From: Alteromonas lipotrueae
Lineage (GTDB): Bacteria; Pseudomonadota; Gammaproteobacteria; Enterobacterales; Alteromonadaceae
Assembly (NCBI RefSeq): GCF_019249215.1
Contig: NZ_JAESDI010000008.1
Coordinates: forward strand, 124,001 to 188,000
DNA: 64,000 bases
Reading direction: 5' to 3'
How positions within the stretch are numbered: position 1 is the first letter of the stretch; each line of letters opens with the position of its first letter. Made by a program: the position numbers and the translations under genes. The notes beneath the pieces are model-generated. The model ran no database searches, was not told where the DNA came from, and worked only from the letters and a program-made list of their open reading frames with translations. Of the stretch, positions 27,217-36,266 are shown piece after piece.

Positions 27217-28067
27217 AAGTGAGCACATGGTACGAAGCGGTAGCGCAGTGTCAACAAGACGGTGCGCCCTACGTTATTGTGACGGTCATTAGTATTGCTG
27301 GCTCCACACCCCGTGAAGCCGGAAGCAAAATGGTGGTTACCGATGCACAAAGCATTGATACCATCGGCGGCGGGCATTTAGAATTCGACGCAATCAAAAC
27401 AGCCCGTGAGATGCTAAGCGGCGGTAGTCGTAGTAAAGAGAGTGCAAGCACAGAAATACGTTCATACCCCCTTAGCAGTAAGCTAGGGCAATGCTGTGGC
27501 GGTGCTGTTAAAGTGTTGTTTGAAGTGTGCAATCGCCATGCGCAGCACATCGCTATTTTCGGTGCAGGCCATGTGGCAAAAGCACTGGTACCTATTTTAG
27601 CCCAGCTTCCACTTCGTATTTCCTGGATTGATAGTCGTGAAGATTTGTTCAGTCACCCGCTGCCGGCAAACGTCAAAATGGTGGTAGAAGAAGCGCCAGA
27701 GACTGAAGTACGGGGGCTGGAAGAAAATACCTGGTTGGTGATATTGACTCACGATCATCAACTCGATTACCGCATTACCGAGCAAGCATTAAAATACCCT
27801 GCGTTACCCTTTGTTGGCCTTATTGGTTCACAAACCAAAGCCAAGCGTTTTATCACTAAATTGGAACACCGTGGTTTTAATGAAAGTGATTTAGCGCGCT
27901 TAGCAACCCCTATTGGCGATACTTCAATACCCGGCAAGCGTCCTATTGAAGTGGCGGTATCTATTGCTTCACAAATTATCCAGCGTTTACACGCCGGTGA
28001 AGACAATGTTGAAGATGCTACGGTGACTAACGCCGATAGATTTAACACTAAGGAACATAATGTATGA
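27213..28067 (+). CDS. xdhC: XdhC, molybdenum cofactor maturation factor for xanthine dehydrogenase
   Basis: The start is the ATG of an ATGA overlap with xdhB; the longer open frame from 27,054 runs inside xdhB and is discarded. The 284-residue product has the XdhC/CoxI N-terminal motif VISIAGSTPREAGSKMVV, the cysteine-containing LGQCCGGAV and a Rossmann-like FGAGHVAKAL segment near residue 115, then GLIGSQTKAKRF. XdhC binds the molybdenum cofactor, promotes its sulfuration and passes it to XdhB. Confidence 0.93.
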   Translation: MKVSTWYEAVAQCQQDGAPYVIVTVISIAGSTPREAGSKMVVTDAQSIDTIGGGHLEFDAIKTAREMLSGGSRSKESASTEIRSYPLSSKLGQCCGGAVKVLFEVCNRHAQHIAIFGAGHVAKALVPILAQLPLRISWIDSREDLFSHPLPANVKMVVEEAPETEVRGLEENTWLVILTHDHQLDYRITEQALKYPALPFVGLIGSQTKAKRFITKLEHRGFNESDLARLATPIGDTSIPGKRPIEVAVSIASQIIQRLHAGEDNVEDATVTNADRFNTKEHNV

Positions 28068-28582
28068 CCTTAAACGAACTTAATACCCTATCGACCAGTG
28101 CTGCTACCGGTTGGTTTCAACAAACCTGCGCAGCACAGTCGTGGATTTACAGCATGGTGAACGCCCGCCCTTTTGGCACCGTTAACGATGTAAAAGAATA
28201 TGCCAAAACCGCATGGGCAAAATGCGGCAAGGAAGACTTTTTAGAGGCATTCACCGCCCACCCAATGATTGGCGATGTAGATTCGCTGCGTAAAAAGTTT
28301 GCCAACACGAAAACCATTGCCAGCGGTGAACAATCAGGCACAGCCAGTGCGTCAGAAGCTACGCTGCTTACGCTAAAAGAAGCGAACCAAGCGTATCTTG
28401 ATAAGCATGGTTTTATTTTTATTATTTGTGCCACAGGGCTTTCGGCCGACGCGATGCTTAGCGCCTTGCAAGCGCGATTACCGAACAGCACCAATGAAGA
28501 AATTCGCACAGCAGCCCAAGAACAAATTAAAATTACCTTGTTACGCTTAGACAAAGCGTTAACTGCCAAGGACGAAAATTAA
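28064..28582 (+). CDS. uraD: 2-oxo-4-hydroxy-4-carboxy-5-ureidoimidazoline (OHCU) decarboxylase
   Basis: A 172-residue helical protein with the UraD signature FTAHPMIGDVDSLRKKF, whose histidine is catalytic, and a later NQAYLDKHGFIFIICATG segment. It removes CO2 from OHCU to give S-allantoin. It overlaps xdhC by 4 bp (ATGA) and shares one base with uraH (TAATG), both indicating coupled translation. Confidence 0.92.
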   Translation: MTLNELNTLSTSAATGWFQQTCAAQSWIYSMVNARPFGTVNDVKEYAKTAWAKCGKEDFLEAFTAHPMIGDVDSLRKKFANTKTIASGEQSGTASASEATLLTLKEANQAYLDKHGFIFIICATGLSADAMLSALQARLPNSTNEEIRTAAQEQIKITLLRLDKALTAKDEN

Positions 28583-28902
28583 TGAATACCTTATCAAGTC
28601 ATGTATTAGACACCACATCGGGCAAGCCAGTAGAAGGTATTGCGCTTACTCTTACTTTGCCTAATGGCGATGTACTTACCGGTAAAACCGATAACGACGG
28701 ACGCTTTAACCAATGGGGTCAGACATTCGAAGCCGGTGTGTATACATTGCGTTTTCACAGCCATGACTACTTAATTGCTACCCATGGGAAGAGCTTTTAC
28801 CCCCATATAGATATAGCGTTTGAACTTGAAAGTGACGGCGGCCATTACCATGTGCCTTTGCTTATCTCTCCTTTTGGTTTTAGCAGTTATAGAGGCAGCT
28901 AA
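28582..28902 (+). CDS. uraH: 5-hydroxyisourate hydrolase (transthyretin-like)
   Basis: A 106-residue protein beginning with LSSHVLDTTSGKPVEG and ending in the diagnostic C-terminal YRGS. The histidines in SSHVLD and HYHVPLL and the terminal Tyr-Arg-Gly-Ser form the active site at the tetramer interface. It hydrolyses 5-hydroxyisourate, the product of urate oxidation by PuuD. No signal peptide is present, so it is cytoplasmic. Confidence 0.95.
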   Translation: MNTLSSHVLDTTSGKPVEGIALTLTLPNGDVLTGKTDNDGRFNQWGQTFEAGVYTLRFHSHDYLIATHGKSFYPHIDIAFELESDGGHYHVPLLISPFGFSSYRGS

Positions 28903-28907
28903 ATATA

Positions 28908-30224
28908 ATGCAGCTTTTTCGTGCGAATATTGCACACTTTCCAACACCTAGTACTACGTCATCTTCCTTAGTGGAAGATATTAGTGTTATTTACGATGGC
29001 GGCTTGGTTATTGATGGCAAAAAAATTATCGCCACTGGCGGGTATATCACGATGCGTGAGCAGTACCCTGATGCAGTGTTACATGATCATAAAGACAGCT
29101 GGATTTTACCTGGGCTAATAGACAGCCATTTGCACTACCCACAAACTGAAAGTATTGCTAGCTATGGTGAGCAGCTATTAAGTTGGCTTGAAAACTATAC
29201 TTTTCCTACCGAAAAGCAGTTTGCCAGCGTGGAGCATGCCCAAAAAATTGCCAAGGTGTTTTTGCAACAATTGTTGAAGAACGGCACAACGACTGGCTTC
29301 GTTTTTTCATCGGTACACCAAGGGTGTTGTAATGCCTTGTTTAGTGCCGCCAGTGAAATAGACATGGCGATAGTGGCAGGTAAAGTGTGCATGGACAGAA
29401 ACTGCCCTGCGGACCTACAAGATTGCCCCGACACTGCACAAAAAGACAGCGCCGTGTTAATTGAAAAATGGCACAACACCGGCCGAAATCGCTACGCGAT
29501 CACCCCTAGGTTTGCGCCGACTAGCTCTGAAGCGCAATTGGCAGCTTTAGGTGAACTGGCAACCCAATTTAAAGATGTCTTTGTGCAAACGCATTTGTCT
29601 GAAAATGTAGATGAAATTGCATGGGTGAAATCTTTATTCCCGAGGGCATCTGGATACTTAGACGTTTACGATAAGTACAACTTAGTACGCCCCCGTTCGG
29701 TATTTGGTCATGGTATTCACCTTTCTAGCGATGAATGGCAACGATTAGGTGAAGCGGATGCAACCTTAGCGTTTTGCCCTACCTCGAATCTATTTTTAGG
29801 TAGCGGGTTGTTTGATATGCAAACCGCACGGGCCAATAATGTGCATGTAGCATTGGCCACCGATGTTGGCGCTGGCACCAGCTTTAGTATGTTAAAAACC
29901 TATGGCGATGCGTATAAAGTTAGCCAGTTGCGCCACGCGCCTATCTGCCCAATCGAAGGGTTTTACTTGATGACCCAAGGCGCTGCGGTAGCACATAAAT
30001 TAGATGACGAGATTGGAAACTTAAACCCCAATACGGTTGCCGATTTTATTATTGTAACGCCCCGTTATGATGAACTCATGGAATTACGAATTAAGCCTAA
30101 TGCTGAATTTGACGATGTCTTTTTTGCACTCAGTATATTGGGTGATGACCGCGCTATTGCAGAGACCTGGATAAGCGGTCAATGCTGTTATAATAAGAAG
30201 GAAACACACTATGCCATGGCTTGA
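28908..30224 (+). CDS. guaD: Guanine deaminase
   Basis: A 438-residue amidohydrolase. Zinc ligands H74 and H76 (IDSHLHYPQTE), the following GEQLLSWLENYTFPTE, THLSEN, GHGIHLS and the aspartate in LATDVGAGTSFSM match guanine deaminases. It turns guanine into xanthine, so guanine also enters the xanthine dehydrogenase step. It starts 5 bp after uraH and ends 14 bp inside puuD. Confidence 0.93.
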   Translation: MQLFRANIAHFPTPSTTSSSLVEDISVIYDGGLVIDGKKIIATGGYITMREQYPDAVLHDHKDSWILPGLIDSHLHYPQTESIASYGEQLLSWLENYTFPTEKQFASVEHAQKIAKVFLQQLLKNGTTTGFVFSSVHQGCCNALFSAASEIDMAIVAGKVCMDRNCPADLQDCPDTAQKDSAVLIEKWHNTGRNRYAITPRFAPTSSEAQLAALGELATQFKDVFVQTHLSENVDEIAWVKSLFPRASGYLDVYDKYNLVRPRSVFGHGIHLSSDEWQRLGEADATLAFCPTSNLFLGSGLFDMQTARANNVHVALATDVGAGTSFSMLKTYGDAYKVSQLRHAPICPIEGFYLMTQGAAVAHKLDDEIGNLNPNTVADFIIVTPRYDELMELRIKPNAEFDDVFFALSILGDDRAIAETWISGQCCYNKKETHYAMA

Positions 30225-31428
30225 TTGGATAAGCTTATTTGTACGCTGGTTTCACGTAATTGCCGGTGTGGCGTGGATTGGTGCGTCGTTCTATTTTGTC
30301 TGGTTAGACAATAATTTGCGCACCCCGCCTAAGTGGAAAGAAGATAAAGGCATTAAAGGCGATTTATGGGCTATACATGGCGGCGGCTTTTATGAAGTAG
30401 CCAAGTATGCTTATGGCCCAGAAAAAATGCCTGAAACCTTACACTGGTTCAAATGGGAAGCTTATACCACCTGGTTATCAGGCTTTGCGCTACTCATCAT
30501 AGTGTATTACTTTGGCGCTTCGGCGTATTTGATTGACCCTCAAGTCAACAATATGTCGCCCTCGATGGCAATATCTTTAGGCCTTGGACTTATTTTTGGT
30601 GGCCTTGCCATCTACGAATTGGCCTGCAGAAGCCCATTGGCTAAATACCCTATTGTCTTTGCGTTATGTCTAGTCTCGCTTATTTGTGTAGTCACTTATC
30701 TATCAACACAATGGTTTAGTGGTCGTGGGGCTTACATTCATGTTGGGGCGTTAATTGGCACTATTATGGTGGGTAATGTGTTTTTCAACATTATGCCTAA
30801 CCAACGTAAAATGGTTGCTGCGGTACAAGCAAAAGAAAGTATCGACCCACAATGGGGCGCGGGTGCCAAATTGCGTTCGATGCACAATAACTACTTTACC
30901 TTGCCGTTATTGTTTATCATGATTTCAAATCATTACCCTATGACCTATCAGCATGAGCAAAATTGGTTAGTGCTTATTGCATTAATGGCGGCTGCCGCGT
31001 GGATTCGACATTTCTTCAACCTACGTCATGTTGGCAAAACTAAACCATCGATATTAGTAACAGGTGCTGTTGCTATGCTTGCCATAGCTCTTTGGGTTTC
31101 GTGGCCGAAAACGCCAGCGAATGTTGAGGTAGCGGGTACTGAAAATGAAAGTGTAGCCGTGGTAACTAATGAACGAGTAACCGAGCTTGTGAATACCCAT
31201 TGTGTAGGCTGTCATTCACGTACCCCAACTGATGATATATTCAAAGTGGCCCCGCTAGGTGTGGTGCTAGATAGCTGGGAAGATATCACTCGTTATGCAC
31301 CTCAGTTAGTAAGACGCACTACCGTGACCAAAGACATGCCGTTTTTAAATAAAACCGGCATGACCGATGACGAGCGGGCTGAAATAGCGGCGTGGTTTGC
31401 CACAACGCATGCCAATAAGGAAAACTAA
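30211..31428 (+). CDS. puuD: Membrane-bound urate hydroxylase PuuD with C-terminal cytochrome c domain
   Basis: A 405-residue protein. The N-terminal region has WLDWISLFVRWFHVIAGVAWIG and about eight membrane segments (DUF989-type). A periplasm-facing cytochrome c tail carries one heme site C331-V-G-C334-H335. PuuD hydroxylates urate to 5-hydroxyisourate and passes electrons to the respiratory chain instead of to oxygen. It takes the place of soluble uricase or HpxO, neither of which is visible in the window. It is the last gene of the xdhA operon and is followed by a terminator. Confidence 0.93.
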   Translation: MPWLDWISLFVRWFHVIAGVAWIGASFYFVWLDNNLRTPPKWKEDKGIKGDLWAIHGGGFYEVAKYAYGPEKMPETLHWFKWEAYTTWLSGFALLIIVYYFGASAYLIDPQVNNMSPSMAISLGLGLIFGGLAIYELACRSPLAKYPIVFALCLVSLICVVTYLSTQWFSGRGAYIHVGALIGTIMVGNVFFNIMPNQRKMVAAVQAKESIDPQWGAGAKLRSMHNNYFTLPLLFIMISNHYPMTYQHEQNWLVLIALMAAAAWIRHFFNLRHVGKTKPSILVTGAVAMLAIALWVSWPKTPANVEVAGTENESVAVVTNERVTELVNTHCVGCHSRTPTDDIFKVAPLGVVLDSWEDITRYAPQLVRRTTVTKDMPFLNKTGMTDDERAEIAAWFATTHANKEN

Positions 31429-31518
31429 AACCTAACTGGGCAATTTAACATTGCCCTTCATGGTAGCGCATGCCGTTGCACTGTTTTTAGATTAATTGGA
31501 TTAGAGCAGGCCAGTGAT

Positions 31519-32904
31519 TCAACTTACCTTTTGCGCGCCAGTATATTTTTTATACTGGCGTTTTTGTTTATACATGGCTTCGTCAGCGGCATCTACCCAG
31601 TTTTGGGCAGTCACAATATTTGAATCCCATGTATGCCACCCCAAGCAAAAAGACAGAGAGGTTCCGGTGGTAGTGGAACTATCTTTTCCACTATTCACAT
31701 TACTGTCTTGGCTAGCGCCGGAAGCTGCTAATTCACTGTCAAACTCACTGTCAAATTCAATTTCGAATGAGGTTTCTGCTAAGCGTTCAAAAAACACCTC
31801 AGCATCGGTGTCATTTGAACCAAATAAAAGCACAACAAATTCATCGCCGCCTAACCGAGCAAAGCGGTCGGTTTCTCGTAGGAAATTTTTCATAATATCT
31901 GAGAAGCCCACCAATGCTTTATCACCGGCTTTATGGCCAAAGGTGTCATTGATACTCTTAAAGTCGTTAAGATCGATGAATACAAGCGTTGAAGGTTGCT
32001 GACCACGGTTTATTCGTTGTATTTCTCTATCTAATTGAATGAACATCTCTCGTCTATTTGAAATACCGGTGAGTGGATCTGTTTTGGAAAGATACTCTAG
32101 TTTAGAAATCGCCTCTAACAACGCTTGTTGTTGCTCTTTTTCATAAGAAACATCGTCAGCGGTGCCTACCACCAATATCTGTTGCTCATTCTCATCAAAT
32201 AGTGGCATGCCCCTATCGTGGATATATTTTACCTCTCCCCGACTGTTTTTGATGCGATATTGTAAATCCCAGCTTTCTAACGGTTTCGCTTTATATGCCT
32301 TTTCTACAAGCAAGCGATCGTCTTCATGAACATAAGATAAAAATGCATCAGGCTTAGTATGCAACTCATATTCATCACGCCCGTAAATATTACGATAACC
32401 CTCGTTAATGTAATGGATGCGGGTTAACTCTGGGTTCGCAACCCAAACAAAAGAATGCGAAGAAAAAGCTGCCACTATCTTGCTGAAAAGCGCCTCTGCT
32501 TTATAAAGCTCTGATTCAATGCGCTTCTTATCATCGATATCTTCAACGACAGAAATAAAATAATCTGGCTCACCGTTTTCATCACGAACCAAAGTGACCG
32601 TTAATTTTCCCCAAACGTTATGACCTTTAGCATGAATGTATTTTTTTTCTATGCTGTAAGTATCTATTTCGCCGCGAAGCACTTGGTGAAGAAGATATAA
32701 ATCCTCTTGAATATGTGAGGGTTCTGTAATGCTTTGAAACGACATTTTGATAAGTCTCGCACTCTCATAACCTAAAAAGCCGCTTAGCTTGCTGTTCACA
32801 CGGATAAAATCACCGTGCGGGCTCACATGCGCTAATCCCACGCCACATTGCTCAAATGTTTTTTCGAAAATATCCTTTTCTCTCATAAGCCCCGTACTAT
32901 CCAT
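31519..32904 (-). CDS. PAS-PAS-GGDEF diguanylate cyclase
   Basis: A 461-residue soluble protein with two PAS domains (about 12-125 and 140-255, each ending in a PAC-type strand) and a GGDEF domain. The catalytic loop is GGDEF (352-356), and the I-site RETD (343-346) has the canonical spacing. An unusual hydrophilic insert of about 30 residues (about 383-413) with a repeated EFDS unit and many Ser/Thr/Asp sits between two core elements of the GGDEF domain. It lies convergent to the purine operon with the terminator in its 3' end. The signal sensed by the PAS domains is unknown. Confidence 0.88.
   Translation of the reverse strand: MDSTGLMREKDIFEKTFEQCGVGLAHVSPHGDFIRVNSKLSGFLGYESARLIKMSFQSITEPSHIQEDLYLLHQVLRGEIDTYSIEKKYIHAKGHNVWGKLTVTLVRDENGEPDYFISVVEDIDDKKRIESELYKAEALFSKIVAAFSSHSFVWVANPELTRIHYINEGYRNIYGRDEYELHTKPDAFLSYVHEDDRLLVEKAYKAKPLESWDLQYRIKNSRGEVKYIHDRGMPLFDENEQQILVVGTADDVSYEKEQQQALLEAISKLEYLSKTDPLTGISNRREMFIQLDREIQRINRGQQPSTLVFIDLNDFKSINDTFGHKAGDKALVGFSDIMKNFLRETDRFARLGGDEFVVLLFGSNDTDAEVFFERLAETSFEIEFDSEFDSELAASGASQDSNVNSGKDSSTTTGTSLSFCLGWHTWDSNIVTAQNWVDAADEAMYKQKRQYKKYTGAQKVS
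31536..31565 (+). terminator. Operon terminator lying inside the convergent GGDEF gene
   Basis: A perfect 10-bp stem (CGCCAGTATA/TATACTGGCG) with a T5 loop is followed by T5 on the plus strand, a clear stop for the xdhA-puuD operon. The same bases encode the last residues of the convergent GGDEF protein (QYKKYTGA region). A weaker hairpin (GGGCAAT/ATTGCCC, 31,438-31,456) precedes it. Confidence 0.8.
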
Positions 32905-33198
32905 TCACTACCCGCTACGCTACGTTTTCAATTCACACTTTTAGTGTAGTCAACATTTCTAAGCTGGGATGAATTACGAAGACTTTTAAAAAAAATTACT
33001 CCTGTTTTTGGGCATAACGCACTTACTTCATTTGCATCCCACAAAAACCGCACAATAAATAGACAGCCAGTGGCTTTAACATCGCGTTACGCATTTTCAA
33101 TATTTAATACAAGATAACGACAAAATTACACTTACCAGTTTACTTTTTCTGAAATTACACTAAACTACACCGTGCAGTTTACTTTGTTGGGGTTTTAT

Positions 33199-34365
33199 AT
33201 GCTTCGCAATTTTTTCACTTTAGGGTTCATATTAATGATCAGCACCAACGCATTGGCGACTAATGGTTTACAAGCAAATGTATCAGACGGAAAATTTAAA
33301 AATTCTGAAATAGAGTATAAAACTGAATTGTCATCTATTTGGAAAATCACTAAAGCCTACCTTACCGATGATCGCGAATCAGCAGTACCTGATTTCCCGA
33401 TCCCTGTTATTCCGGTGACCCGTGATGCCCTATTGAACCTAAACCATGATGCTATCATTCGTTTAGGTCACTCCAGTGTGTTGCTTAAAATTGACGGAGA
33501 GTTTGTACTGTTAGACCCCGTTTTTAGTGAACGAGCCTTCGCCGTAGAATGGCTTGGCCCTAAACGTTTTCACGACACGCCCATCAGTATTGATGAATTA
33601 CCGCCTATTAAAGCGGTTATTATTAGTCATGATCACTACGACCATTTAGACAAATCGGCAATCAAGAAGCTCGCTCATATTACAGAGACATTTGTTACTC
33701 CCCTTAAAGTGGGAAACCATTTACGAAAGTGGGGCGTGCCCAATGAGCAAATTGTTGAGCTAAATTGGTGGCAAAGCACTTCGGTGTCATCTATGACTTT
33801 TACTGCTACCCCTTCCCAGCATTTCTCTGGCCGTGGGCTATTTGATAAAGACAAAACGTTATGGGCAAGCTGGGTGATAAAAGGTGAAAATACCAACCTA
33901 TTTTTCAGTGGCGATTCTGGCTATTTCGGCGGGTTTAAAGACATTGGCGAGCGCTTCGGGCCTTTCGATTTAACCTTAATAGAAACCGGTGCCTACAACG
34001 ATATGTGGTCAGAAATTCACATGCTACCTGAGCAAAGCTTGCAAGCTCATATTGATGTTAAGGGGCACATCATGATGCCCATTCACAATAGTACGTTTGA
34101 TTTAGCACTGCACAATTGGTTTGAGCCTTTAGAAAAAATTACGCAACTGGCTACTGAAAAGCAGGTAACAGTTTCTACGCCTAAGTTTGGCGAAGTGGTT
34201 AATATCAACCAGCTGCCTAAATCACTAAATGTTAATAACGAGCACAAGACTGCTAACGATGTGAGTTCATCCACTACTGACACTCATTTAAAAACGGCTA
34301 CTGAATCTGGCGCAGAAGCGATTAGTGGAGCACCTCGTCCTTGGTGGTATCCGCCATTGATGTGA
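33199..34365 (+). CDS. Exported metallo-beta-lactamase-fold hydrolase (NAPE-PLD/UlaG-like)
   Basis: The ATG at 33,199 begins a signal peptide (MLRNFFTLGFILMISTNALA|TN); a GTG at 33,172 would precede it with extra hydrophobic residues. The 388-residue product carries the binuclear metal motif H144-D-H146-Y-D148-H149 (ISHDHYDHLD), then GHSSVLLKIDG earlier, FFSGDSGYFGGF and MPIHNSTFDLALH. This arrangement is typical of the NAPE-phospholipase-D-like/RomA branch. The last 50 residues are Ser/Thr-rich and lie after the catalytic domain. The substrate, perhaps a phospholipid or lactone, is not deducible. It stands alone on the plus strand. Confidence 0.8.
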   Translation: MLRNFFTLGFILMISTNALATNGLQANVSDGKFKNSEIEYKTELSSIWKITKAYLTDDRESAVPDFPIPVIPVTRDALLNLNHDAIIRLGHSSVLLKIDGEFVLLDPVFSERAFAVEWLGPKRFHDTPISIDELPPIKAVIISHDHYDHLDKSAIKKLAHITETFVTPLKVGNHLRKWGVPNEQIVELNWWQSTSVSSMTFTATPSQHFSGRGLFDKDKTLWASWVIKGENTNLFFSGDSGYFGGFKDIGERFGPFDLTLIETGAYNDMWSEIHMLPEQSLQAHIDVKGHIMMPIHNSTFDLALHNWFEPLEKITQLATEKQVTVSTPKFGEVVNINQLPKSLNVNNEHKTANDVSSSTTDTHLKTATESGAEAISGAPRPWWYPPLM

Positions 34366-34411
34366 CTGTGGGGCAACGGAAAAATTAGAAAGCCCCCAAT
34401 AAGATCATAAA

Positions 34412-34439
34412 AAGCTCACCGCATTACTGCGGTGAGCTT
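34412..34439 (-). terminator. Hairpin terminator between convergent genes
   Basis: A perfect 12-bp stem (AAGCTCACCGCA/TGCGGTGAGCTT) with a 4-nt loop. On the minus strand it is followed by TTTTTATG, a suitable end for the di-heme lipoprotein gene; the plus-strand side has only a weak T tract. Confidence 0.7.
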
Positions 34440-34536
34440 ACTTTCAGCGATAGAGAGCAAAGCCTTTAGCTTTGATTACTTGCAAGGAAAAGTACTTTTA
34501 AACTATTTATCCTTAAACAAATTAACCGCTGTAGTA

Positions 34537-36207
34537 TTACTGCCCAGCAACTTCTTCCGTATCTTTGGCATTCCAATTTAAACGCATGTCCCACTTAAAG
34601 CGATGTTCTGGCTTCAGCGGTGGTTGTGCAGCATCAATATGGCTTAACACGTTGGTGGCCTCTGTGAGTGTGGCATCGCGGCCAAATAAGTAACTTTGTT
34701 CTTGTACAATAGTTAAATAAGCTTTATTTAATGCTAATGCACGCTCGGGGCTTGGTGTTATCAGTTCATAGACAGACGCAGCTTTACTTACTTTTTCAGC
34801 ATTCACCATGCCGTTATCAGTAAACCATTTGGCTAGCATCTCGCCATTTTGGCGAAATTCGTCGCCCCCACCTACACGCTGCATGTAAGTAAGAAATTCA
34901 CCTTGCTCTTCATTAATGTTAGGTACATCTTCCATGGCATGCAGGTTGATATACCCCCAGCCATTGCTGCCTGGCACTTTGCGCGCAAAAGAGAAGGTTT
35001 GATCGAATGTAGAGCCTACGGTTTTATGGCATCCATTACAAAACGCGAGCTCTTGATCATGCTGAGCGCGCAATTCACCTTGCTCATTTTCAATAAAGCC
35101 ATTAATGGTCCAGCCAAAACCGTTTTCAATGCCCTGCTCACCTAAATAGCGAGTTTGCGGTAGGTTTTCAAAGTGCTTGTCTTTGGCTTCTGCATAATAA
35201 GCTGAAGCTAAACTTTCCCGGCTTCGAAAACGGTGCTTTTGCATATAGCGTACTTCTTTCATGCGCTCAGCGTTGTAAATATCGCCGTTCTCATCCACCC
35301 CTACATAGCGCACGGTGTGCAAAAACTCTGTGCCTTCTGGGAACAACATATGTGCAAGCTCAATATCAGCCGCGTCGCCAATATAGTTAGGCCGGCGCAC
35401 CATGGTTGTCACCCGTTCACTTAATGCTTTGTCGCCGCTTATATCAAGGCCCAATACTTTTTCATTAATGCCCAGTACTGGCAAGGCATCTACTTCTTTG
35501 AGTGCCATTTCAACCAGGGTTAAATTCGCTAAATAGACATCACGGCTGTACTCCCCTTTGTGCTGTTGGAATGCACTGGGTAAGCGAATCATAGCATCGC
35601 CCGTTGAGCCATTGGTGGGCCAAAATGTACTGGGGAAAGGTTTGTAGTTATACGACACCCACCCGCTACTGTCTTTCGCAAGACCGTCTTCATCAAACGC
35701 AGCGGCACCAGCACTTAAGTTTTTAATATGCATATAGCTTGGAATAGTGCTATCGCCTTCGATGGCGGCAGTATAGTTATCTTGGGATATGTATTTTAAA
35801 ATGGCATCGTCTTCTATGCCCGCGATTAATTCTCGTCTATCTATAAACAGATTTTTCCAGCTGTTGGTTAGCCCAACATCTGAGAATTCGTAATTCCCTT
35901 GTAGTGTACCGTCGCCCATTTGATTAGGGCGCTTTTCGGCGCGATCATAACTTTGATGACACGCATAACACGGGTTATTTTCACCTTGGGTTTTGGTATA
36001 GCACTGAGGCGGGATAACCGATTCAGGATTATAAACTTCGTTATGCGCTATGTAGGCTAACGCGGGAATGGCATCACCCTCTTGATAAGGGTAAATGTTC
36101 GTCTCTTCTGCTAGCACGGCTTCAACTTGCTCGGCAGGCGAACACGCAAATAATAAGGGCAGCATAGCCGCGGTTAATAAAGGAAGTGATCTAATTTGTA
36201 TTTTCAT
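34537..36207 (-). CDS. Di-heme c-type cytochrome lipoprotein, function unknown
   Basis: The ATG at 36,207 starts a lipoprotein signal (MKIQIRSLPLLTAAMLPLLFAC, lipidated Cys22); the longer frame from 36,237 is rejected. The 556-residue product has two heme c sites, C80-Y-A-C83-H84 and C390-N-G-C393-H394, about 300 residues apart. That spacing suggests a large domain between the hemes rather than a simple tandem cytochrome. I do not recognise a catalytic family with confidence. It follows the PhoX-like lipoprotein gene on the same strand, separated by a hairpin at 36,226. Both products should be exported lipoproteins and may act together. Confidence 0.7.
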   Translation of the reverse strand: MKIQIRSLPLLTAAMLPLLFACSPAEQVEAVLAEETNIYPYQEGDAIPALAYIAHNEVYNPESVIPPQCYTKTQGENNPCYACHQSYDRAEKRPNQMGDGTLQGNYEFSDVGLTNSWKNLFIDRRELIAGIEDDAILKYISQDNYTAAIEGDSTIPSYMHIKNLSAGAAAFDEDGLAKDSSGWVSYNYKPFPSTFWPTNGSTGDAMIRLPSAFQQHKGEYSRDVYLANLTLVEMALKEVDALPVLGINEKVLGLDISGDKALSERVTTMVRRPNYIGDAADIELAHMLFPEGTEFLHTVRYVGVDENGDIYNAERMKEVRYMQKHRFRSRESLASAYYAEAKDKHFENLPQTRYLGEQGIENGFGWTINGFIENEQGELRAQHDQELAFCNGCHKTVGSTFDQTFSFARKVPGSNGWGYINLHAMEDVPNINEEQGEFLTYMQRVGGGDEFRQNGEMLAKWFTDNGMVNAEKVSKAASVYELITPSPERALALNKAYLTIVQEQSYLFGRDATLTEATNVLSHIDAAQPPLKPEHRFKWDMRLNWNAKDTEEVAGQ

Positions 36208-36225
36208 AATAGTAACAACGACAAA

Positions 36226-36249
36226 ATCCGGGCACAAATGTGCCCGGAT
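36226..36249 (-). terminator. Intercistronic hairpin between the PhoX-like and cytochrome genes
   Basis: An inverted repeat of 11-bp arms (ATCCGGGCACA/TGTGCCCGGAT) around AA; the innermost pairs cannot close, so a shorter stem with a small loop forms. On the minus strand it is followed by TTTTGT. It lies 18 bp downstream of the first gene and 19 bp upstream of the second, so it may attenuate rather than stop transcription. Confidence 0.6.
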
Positions 36250-36266
36250 GAATTAAAAGGAAAAAC

